A stretch of DNA of 64,000 nt, taken from assembly GCF_963855985.1 (NCBI RefSeq), contig NC_087096.1:3472001-3536000 (forward strand), in the 5' to 3' direction. Position 1 is the first letter of the stretch; every line of letters starts with the position of its first letter. Below are positions 57,078 through 64,000 of this stretch, piece by piece. The notes under the pieces were generated by a model. It was not told where the DNA came from. It saw nothing but the letters and a program-made list of their open reading frames with translations, and did no database searches. Origin of the DNA: Ostrinia nubilalis. Taxonomy: Eukaryota; Arthropoda; Insecta; Lepidoptera; Crambidae. Both the position numbers and the translations under genes were made by a program.

Positions 57078-58215
57078 ACAAACCTAGCATTTAAAGTCTC
57101 GCATAATATTGTATTTAATGCGCGTTGAACTTTCTTCTCTCACTCTCTCTCATATTAATTAAATTGTTATTTAATTTGAAATCTACCTAATCAATTCAAT
57201 TTCAAAAACCACTTACAATAGTTTTAAAAATCTAGATTTATTATAGATTCAGTAAAATAATAATATTTTATGTAATAATATCAAATAAATGTAATTTTAA
57301 ATATAGTTCCATATTTTACTGAATTTTACTAAATCAATATCAACTAAACACACTCTAGTCAAGTGTAAGTGGTGTAGTAGAAACTAATCGAGTAACATCT
57401 ACCTTGTTGTATTACCTTGTCTCGGTGAATAAATGATCTTTTATCTTTTATCTTTATCTTTTATCTTTTTTATAGTTTGGAGATGACTTTTTTTACTAAG
57501 CTCCTCCAAACTATACACGATCAGTACGCAAAATTCGTGTATAGTTTGGAGTCACAGATTTACAAACAGGCACTCCGAAATATACACGAGCAGTTTCCTA
57601 TGGGTGCGTTCTGGCCATGTATAGAACGGAAAGACGCTCCGCCGCGCCCGCAGCGCTTCAGTGGATTATTGCATTTTATGTATATTTAATCACATTTATT
57701 TACCTACATTTACATATTTACTCTTTTCTTTAAGTGTAGACACTGTTTATGTATAAGTCCACTATTGCATGCCGTGGCAACCTATAATTAAGGCAGCACT
57801 TAGATTAAGTTAAATACGTTGTAAATATTGATTGTCTTCCAGTGTATGTCTTGTTGGTTGTCCTATTAAATAAATAAAATAAATATTTATAGCAACACAA
57901 TGTTTAAAAATAAAATTTTTCAAAAACGATCAATTTAATCGATTATACAGTCTATTCTAAATGGACATCCCTATTTGTTAGTCAAATTGTCATTCACTCG
58001 CATCACCTTTTCTCTCTCACTCACTCACTCTTGCTGTGTTGCTGTCTTGCTTGATCCTTCTTTGTGATTCGTTTGTGTTTTAGCTTTTATTTTCGGAACT
58101 TTATTAACTACAAACTTGGCTATTCAAACGGACTCTGATTGATTGCAATAACGACATACTCAGCCTGGGATTTACTGTTTTTGTGTGGCTCGGCCAAGGC
58201 TCGGCTGGTGGTTCT

Positions 58216-60691
58216 ATGGTGTTAGAAAATGAGCAACTTAATTATACACAACAATGGGCAGCCGCAGCACCTCGATCGGTAAGTACCTACATTTTGCTCT
58301 GCAATCTTATGAATAAGTACTAGCCTTGCCAAACTTCTGAATTGCCATTCTCATGGCGGGTTGTCTTGAAATGAATGTTCCGCTATTATCTGTGGTTCAA
58401 CCCTGGACAGTGTGGACAGCCAGGCCCGATTCGATTGTAAGAAACTAGTCGATGGTACAGCGCAATGGAGGCATGAGCGAAACAACAAATATGTTGACAA
58501 TCCAGCTGGTTTTGGTGTAAATCTAAGGAATTATTTACTTTGACACTATCTCCCTGCTCTCAATGAAAGCTTGTTTTGTTTTTTGGAACTAAGACTACTA
58601 GATTATTATTTTTTGTAACTAAGTTTGTAACACGTCATAATTAATTATTATAACAACAATGCTTATTTACTAAAGCTGTTTAACCCTACCCTCTGACCCA
58701 AAATTCTACTAACAGCACATAATATTGAATTATCATTTTTTTTATGGTTTGCGGCTCAATTTATTCAACGCACAGGAGTATGTGTGGCATGGCATGCAAT
58801 GAATCTATTTATTTTTACAGGTTACAGCTCATGATCTTATATGCACAACATGTTGGACCCAAGCCCAAGATACAACACAAATGCATCTACTTCAAATCTT
58901 AGCAGAAAATGTGTGCTTTGCAGTAGAACACTAGAGCCTAGAACACGTTCACATCAGCTCATGTCCCTGAGAACTAACACTCAACATCATATTAACATCA
59001 GGAACATAATTGTGGAACGACTAACTCCATTAGAGGTAATGCACGCTAAAGTCCTTATTTAATAAAATGTTATTGGCTATACAATCAGTCTAATTCTTGT
59101 AAAGTTATTGGTTTCTGTAAATTAATACTAAAATAAATTAATTTAAGTGCGGGACATTAAAAAACTGATAATTTTTTTAAACTTATTTCTAATTATTATT
59201 ATTTTTAAACAGGTTACTGCAAATGACTACATCTGTGGGGCTTGTCACTCATTATTGCAAAGAGATACCACACCTACTTCACAAGACTCTCCAGATATGC
59301 CAACCGGTGCCCCGGTAGGTCACCAACAAGTTTGTGTTGGATGTGGTTGTTCATTATTGCGAACTTGAAGTCATTGTTTGGATACAGAGAATAATCAAGA
59401 TATATTAAACATTGTTCGAAATTGGATTCAACCCAGAGAGGTAAGAGCCCTGCCAGTTTTATAATACATAAAAATAATTATGCCGGTTTATTATAATAAT
59501 AAAAAAGGTTTTTTCCGAATCAGCCTTCCCATCCTTCAACTCCTTCCATTGCTTTCAATCTGCCACTACTCTCATCCATACAGGTTATACAGGGTGGAAA
59601 CGATAAGTGATCTCACTCGATTATTTCTAAACTACACAAGATATCGAAAAACTGGTTACTCATCCTGAAAGTGCTTCACGAGCTCTTTCTAACGGTATCA
59701 GTAAATAGTTACAGAATTAACTGGATCTATCCGAAAATTCAATGTTTTCAGCCTCCATACTAAATGTATGCCAGCCACACAATATTAAAAGTGTTATAGA
59801 TCACTTATCGTTTCCACCCTGTATAATACAAATAGACTTATATTATTAAAATATTGCAATATTATTACTTACATAATATTAAACATAATTTTTACTATTA
59901 TAAAGCCAGTTAAAAATTCCCTGAGCCAAATAAACTCAGTAAAGTTTTATTTATACTTCCTGCATAACAACAGACTACTCTTTTAAACTACCACTATTCT
60001 CACTCTCAATCCTCGTTCCTCATTCATCCCTTTCGTTTCCTCCATAGACCAATCATTCCTCATCATTCAGCGTTCAAATCATAAATTATCTTTCATCACT
60101 CATCTTACTATTCCGTTACACACAAAAGTCGTTAATCCTATATAAATATTGCTCTTCTTATTGTTGAACTGTGAATCTGATGTTTTATTTTATTTTCAGA
60201 TTCGTCCTTCAGATCTTCTTTGCCATAGATACTATCAGAGAGCACGAATTACTACAGTTGGTGCTTATTTAATGAAGCTGAGGACCGGTGATTCAGATGA
60301 CAGAATAGCTACATTACTTGGCATTTCAAGGAGTACTCTTACAAAATATGTAATGAAAGCACGCAGTATGATGGAGGAACATTTCGTACCAGCACATTTA
60401 GGGTTACAACATATTAGTAGAGAGGAAGTAGCCCAAAGAAACCTTTATGTTCCAGTCTCTTTTCGGGAAGCCAGGAAACGATTTACCACAAAGAAAGGCT
60501 ATTGTCATCATGGATGGTACATACATACATTTATGTGCAAAAAAGTAGCAATTATGCATACCAAAAAAAAAACTCATTCCCTATACAAATATCGGAATCT
60601 CGTTAAACCATTTATGGTACTTTGTTGTGATGGCGACATCATTGATGTATTGGGCCCATATTTAATAGAAAATGTAGAACATGACCATTAA
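58216..60691 (+). pseudogene. Broken DDE_Tnp_4 (HARBI1/ISL2EU-like) transposase gene with Cys-rich modules
   Basis: Four exon-like blocks have good splice borders: 58216-58278 (MVLENEQLNYTQQWAA start), 58821-59035, 59213-59440 and 60200-60691. The middle blocks repeat a module VTAxDxICxxC ... C-x2-C. The last block has a third, degenerate start (IRPSDLLCHRYYQRAR), then an HTH-like DSDDRIATLLGISRSTLTKY and HLGLQHISREEVAQRN, then LVKPFMVLCCDGDIIDVLGP, all typical of DDE_Tnp_4 transposases in invertebrates. Breaks: block 2 (215 nt) changes frame internally; block 3 has an in-frame TGA at 59366 where an Arg codon is expected; block 4 has a scrambled middle and stops before the final acidic catalytic residue. 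It is therefore a relic. Confidence 0.75.
59590..59821. mobile_element. 232-bp Tc1/mariner-type MITE flanked by TA
   Basis: The ends CAGGGTGGAAACGATAAGTG and its complement are inverted (about 23 bp) and TA flanks each side. It lies in an intron of the broken transposase gene. Confidence 0.85.
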
Positions 60692-60952
60692 TAAATAATA
60701 AGTACCTACATACGTATTTTCATTTATACCTACATAACTGCCTACTTACCTTTGGGTCGGAATAAAGATATTTTTGGATTTAAATGTAAGTAAAATATAT
60801 TAACTTCTTTTTAAAAAATGTTTGGCTTTTCCGTAGGCATTCCTATTTTTCCAATACGCAAAGTTCTATTTGCTGCTATTCATACGGTTTGACAAAGGGG
60901 TTCTTTATCGATCTACGATTTAAAGTGTAATTAAGACGTCTCTCCTACATAT

Positions 60953-61938
60953 CTATACCTACTTATAATAAATCTGTAGAGAGGTCAATTCTGTACATGA
61001 AATATAATTTTCAAAATAACTATCAGGGGGTGATACTGATGCCAAAAATGCAATCAGTAAAATTTTTGTCTGTCTGTCTGTCCGTCTGTATGTTCCTTAT
61101 AGAAACAAAAACTACTCGACGGATTTTAACGAAACTTGGTACAATTATTCTTCATACTCCTGGGCAGGTTATAGTATACTTAGGAATTCTCACGGGAACA
61201 GGAATTAGCGGGAAAATCCTTTTGTATGAAAAATCTAAACCGCTTAAGTTAGACGCTTTAAATTTCGCACGTAGGTACTTTAGTAAACTAATTCCCACGG
61301 GAACGGGAATTCGCATTATTATACATATAATTCTTGACAATAAATAGTTTTATTAGCAACTAGCGGCCGCCCGCGACTTCGTACGCGTGGATCCCGTTTT
61401 ACCCCCTTCATCTATCTTACGCGGTTTAGATTTTTTCGTTCAAATGTTTTTTCCCGTTCACGTGGGAATTTTGCAATATCCTGTTGTAACTAAGCTTTAA
61501 GTTTATTAAGATACCTACATGTCAAATTTCAAGCGTCTAACTAAAGCGGTTTAGATTTTTCATACAAAGGGATTTTCCCACGAATTCCAGTTCCCGTGGG
61601 AATTAGTTTACTAAAGTACCTACGTGCGAAATTTAAAGCGTCTAACTTAAGCGGTTTAGATTTTTCATACAAAAGGATTTTCCCGCTAATTCCTGTTCCC
61701 GTGGGAATTCCTAAGTATACTATAACCTGCCCAGGAGTATGAAGAATAATTGTACCAAGTTTCGTTAAAATCGGTCGAGTAGTTTTTGTTTCTATAAGGA
61801 ACATACAGACAGACAGACAGACAAAAATTTTACTGATTGCATTTTTGGCATCAGTATCACCCCCTGATAGTTATTTTGAAAATATATTTTATGTACAGAG
61901 TTGACCTCTCTACAGATTTATTATAAGTAGGTACCTAT
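60953..61938. repeat. Long inverted repeat with about 355-bp arms
   Basis: The left arm (60953-61309) and the right arm (about 61582-61938) are near-identical inverted copies, from TACTTATAATAAATCTGTAG at the outer ends to AATTCCCACGGGAAC at the inner ends, separated by about 270 bp. Each arm is a repeat carrying a (CTGT)n tract. A transcript across it would fold into a long hairpin. Confidence 0.85.
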
Positions 61939-62054
61939 AGAAGATAGAAAATGGAAATGTACTTCTGTTATGCTAATAACCTCAAAATCTGAAGCATTTT
62001 TCCTATTGTAACGAATCTCCCGCTTATCCGTGCTTTAAGTATCTACACTAATAT

Positions 62055-62265
62055 TATAAAGAGGAAAACTTTGTTTGTTTGGTTGTAATGAATAGACTCA
62101 AAAACTATTGGACCGTTTTTATTAAATTCTTTCACCATTCGAAAGCTACATTATCCACGAGTAACAGGCTAAATTTTATTTTGGAAAATAATAGGGTTCC
62201 GTAAAATATGTAGGTACCTAATGTAGGCCACGCGCGCGAAGCCGCGAGCGAAAAGCTAGTGGAGT
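62055..62265 (+). mobile_element. Interspersed repeat of the MINE/Lep1-like type
   Basis: ACACTAATATTATAAAGAGG, then AAACTATTGGACCGTTTTTA, TAATAGGGTTCCGTAAAATA and CGCGCGAAGCCGCGAGCGAA followed by AGCTAGT. The layout is that of the 33160 repeat, without its CTGT tract. Confidence 0.65.
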
Positions 62266-62993
62266 ATAAGGTGACAATCGTTAAGTAATTTCACATATAA
62301 AAATCATTATTTCATTGCTTGGGGCGAACGATGTATGGACGCAGAACAATATCCTTTATTTTCAAATTTAAGCAAAAAGCATTCTGTGGTTATAAAATAC
62401 CTATGCTTATTTGCACCTAGTTTATCAATCACCATGTTAATTCCATGCTTTCTATCCAGTCGACTGCTCTAACGACAAGGGTGGGCAGTCGTTGAGATGA
62501 CAGCGCGAAAATCGTCGGCATCCACTAATTATGACCCTTATGTACCACTATATTGACAAAGTTCTCCGTCTTCGTACGCGATATTGGAAATTTGGCATCT
62601 ACCATCGGCTGATCTGACATTAGGCGTAGTCTGGCTTTGATATTCAATTTTCAACTGTATTACCTTGACAATCAGTTCAAAATTGTTTACTAGAAAATTA
62701 TTTGACAGACGATTTCTACTCTCGACAAATGCATTTGAATTAGCCCACTGTTTCGACACACTTTTTATTTCATTGCTCCATAAAGGCGTGAGACCGACGA
62801 CAATTTTTTTGTTTCGAGTACCTTATCGACGAAACGTGCACATTTTTTCCGTTCAACAACTCTTCAGTTAAGAGCACAAAATAATGACTGTCACCCGCGG
62901 ATAGCATTTTTAAAAAACCTGTATGTTATGTTCCTTTTGAAACGTAGTTTTTACTCCATGTTAGTTAGCGTAACGTAACTGTACCGCGTTATG
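62266..62993. other. Unassigned sequence
   Basis: No gene or named repeat is seen. Confidence 0.35.
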
Positions 62994-63157
62994 CTTCGAC
63001 CACACCAATGCGTGCAGATCGCCATCGCCGGCCGGCGCGATCACGGCGCGATCATAGGCCAATGACAGGTCGTGTAGACTATCATGGGTCGCGCGACCTG
63101 TCATTGGCCTATGATTGCGCCGGCGATGGCGGTCTGTACGCATTGGTGTGGTTGAAG
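62994..63157. mobile_element. 164-bp hairpin MITE
   Basis: CTTCGACCACACCAATGCGT at the left pairs with ACGCATTGGTGTGGTTGAAG at the right. The arms continue through CGCCATCGCCGG and TAGGCCAATGACAGGTCG, leaving a loop of about 20 bases. It is GC-rich compared with its surroundings. No clear target duplication. Confidence 0.82.
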
Positions 63158-63170
63158 TTTTACTGAACAG

Positions 63171-63308
63171 AGGTGGAATTGTGTAAAGCAATCGTAATCA
63201 TTTGACAGTTCATAACGTACGATAAAGTCAGTTAAACAAAGCGTTTGACAGAATAATCGTACGTTATGAACTGTCAAATGATTATGATTGCTTTACACAA
63301 TTCCACCT
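63171..63308 (-). mobile_element. 138-bp hairpin MITE (second copy)
   Basis: This is the same family as 2831-2968, with termini AGGTGGAATTGTGTAAAGCA and its complement. Its loop is inverted relative to the first copy. It begins 13 bases after the previous hairpin element ends. Confidence 0.88.
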
Positions 63309-64000
63309 CTGATTTGATATTGTAGATCTGCTAAATTACCAATTTGTATTTTACACAAACTGTAAGAGTAAGTAAGTAAGACTTTTTGTTCTGCGAATTG
63401 GAGAAAAACAAAGAATGGGCCCTACTTTGGGAACCAGTGTTCCCTCTCATGATTATAGGACAGCCGGACCGGGCGGCTGCTCATTTGCGCCGCACTTGAT
63501 CATGCCTCCCGACTGAATTAGCATATCGTTAGATAGAGCCCGTATTGACTATATCGAGCCCTTTGTACTGCCCGCAGTCTTGTATTAGGGTGATTAGATC
63601 TTGAGTCAAGATCATTTGGTAAGGAAATTCACATTATTCTGCTGATTTCCTTACAATCAGCGATCACATTTTCGTCTTCCTCCTTTTTAATTTTAGTTTT
63701 ATTTGACAGTTTTTTTTGCGGAATGCACTATCTATAAACTCGTAGGTAAACAGATACTCTTTAAGGCACTGCATGCATAACATGTATGTATATGGGACAC
63801 TCGTGCAAAACTGAAAATTGTGTTAGTAAACAACATAAAGAGGCAAAATTCAAATCCAAAGGCATTGCTTCAGATCATGCAATAAAATTTCAAATCGACT
63901 CATGAATTTCCTGCGAAGCGTAATCACATCGTAACGGAATCGAATCAAAACGCAGCGATGCGGAACGACATTTACTCAATCGTTGGATTTAATGAGGATC
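63309..64000. other. Unassigned right edge
   Basis: A less AT-rich stretch (63420-63600) is present but no exon is supported. Confidence 0.3.

Larger units (their letters stand above)
56261..57653. mobile_element. TIR element hosting two other repeats
   Basis: GCGTCTTTCCATTCTATACA at the left pairs with the complement of GTATAGAACGGAAAGACGC at the right, with imperfect GC-rich extensions. Near each end lies a direct copy of GACTTTTTTTACTAAGCTCC followed by TCCAAACTATACACGA. Inside are a (CTGT)n-type repeat end at 56577 and an antisense SINE at 56971. No ORF. Confidence 0.65.

Overview
This looks like a 64-kb piece of a lepidopteran (moth or butterfly) nuclear genome. It is AT-rich, with short GT-AG exons that are much more GC-rich than their introns. 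It also carries repeats typical of Lepidoptera: RTE retrotransposon 3' tails ending in (GAT)n, tRNA-derived SINEs, repeats bearing (CTGT)n, and many hairpin MITEs. There are no operons or bacterial features.

Left part (1-16.9 kb). The 5' end of a shuttle craft/NFX1 homologue (minus strand, 364-1850) runs off the left edge. After about 4.5 kb of repeats comes an eight-exon plus-strand gene (6447-16672) for a coiled-coil protein I cannot name. Its introns hold a decayed antisense RTE element, a 202-bp tandem array made from the front of one of its own exons (11.65-13.4 kb), and a complete intronless paralogue of the complex I 75-kDa subunit (14037-16184).

Middle (16.9-37 kb). A minus-strand gene converges tail-to-tail on the coiled-coil gene. 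I traced 27 phase-compatible exons (19067-37039), about 1,230 residues, encoding a thrombospondin type-1 repeat protein with a single membrane span that resembles THSD7A/7B. Its introns hold several MITEs, a hAT-type element with an 8-bp target duplication, a small RTE-derived retroposon, and a decayed duplicate exon. The 5' end of the gene is not in the traced exons; a signal-peptide-like exon at 52038-52203 is a weak but phase-compatible candidate.

Right part (37-64 kb). This is mostly intron or intergenic DNA filled with mobile elements. There is a full-length RTE retrotransposon with an intact 991-codon endonuclease/reverse transcriptase ORF and a 10-bp target duplication (41338-44501). 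There are also Harbinger-type elements flanked by TWA, a broken gene of the DDE_Tnp_4 (HARBI1/ISL2EU-like) transposase type (58216-60691), a large snap-back inverted repeat (60953-61938), and two adjacent hairpin MITEs at 63 kb.

The host genes show no common pathway. What links the region is mobile-element activity: an RTE family supplies an autonomous copy, tails and internally deleted SINE-like copies, and elements are nested inside one another and inside introns. The exon and frame assignments come from reading the sequence by hand; no similarity search was run.
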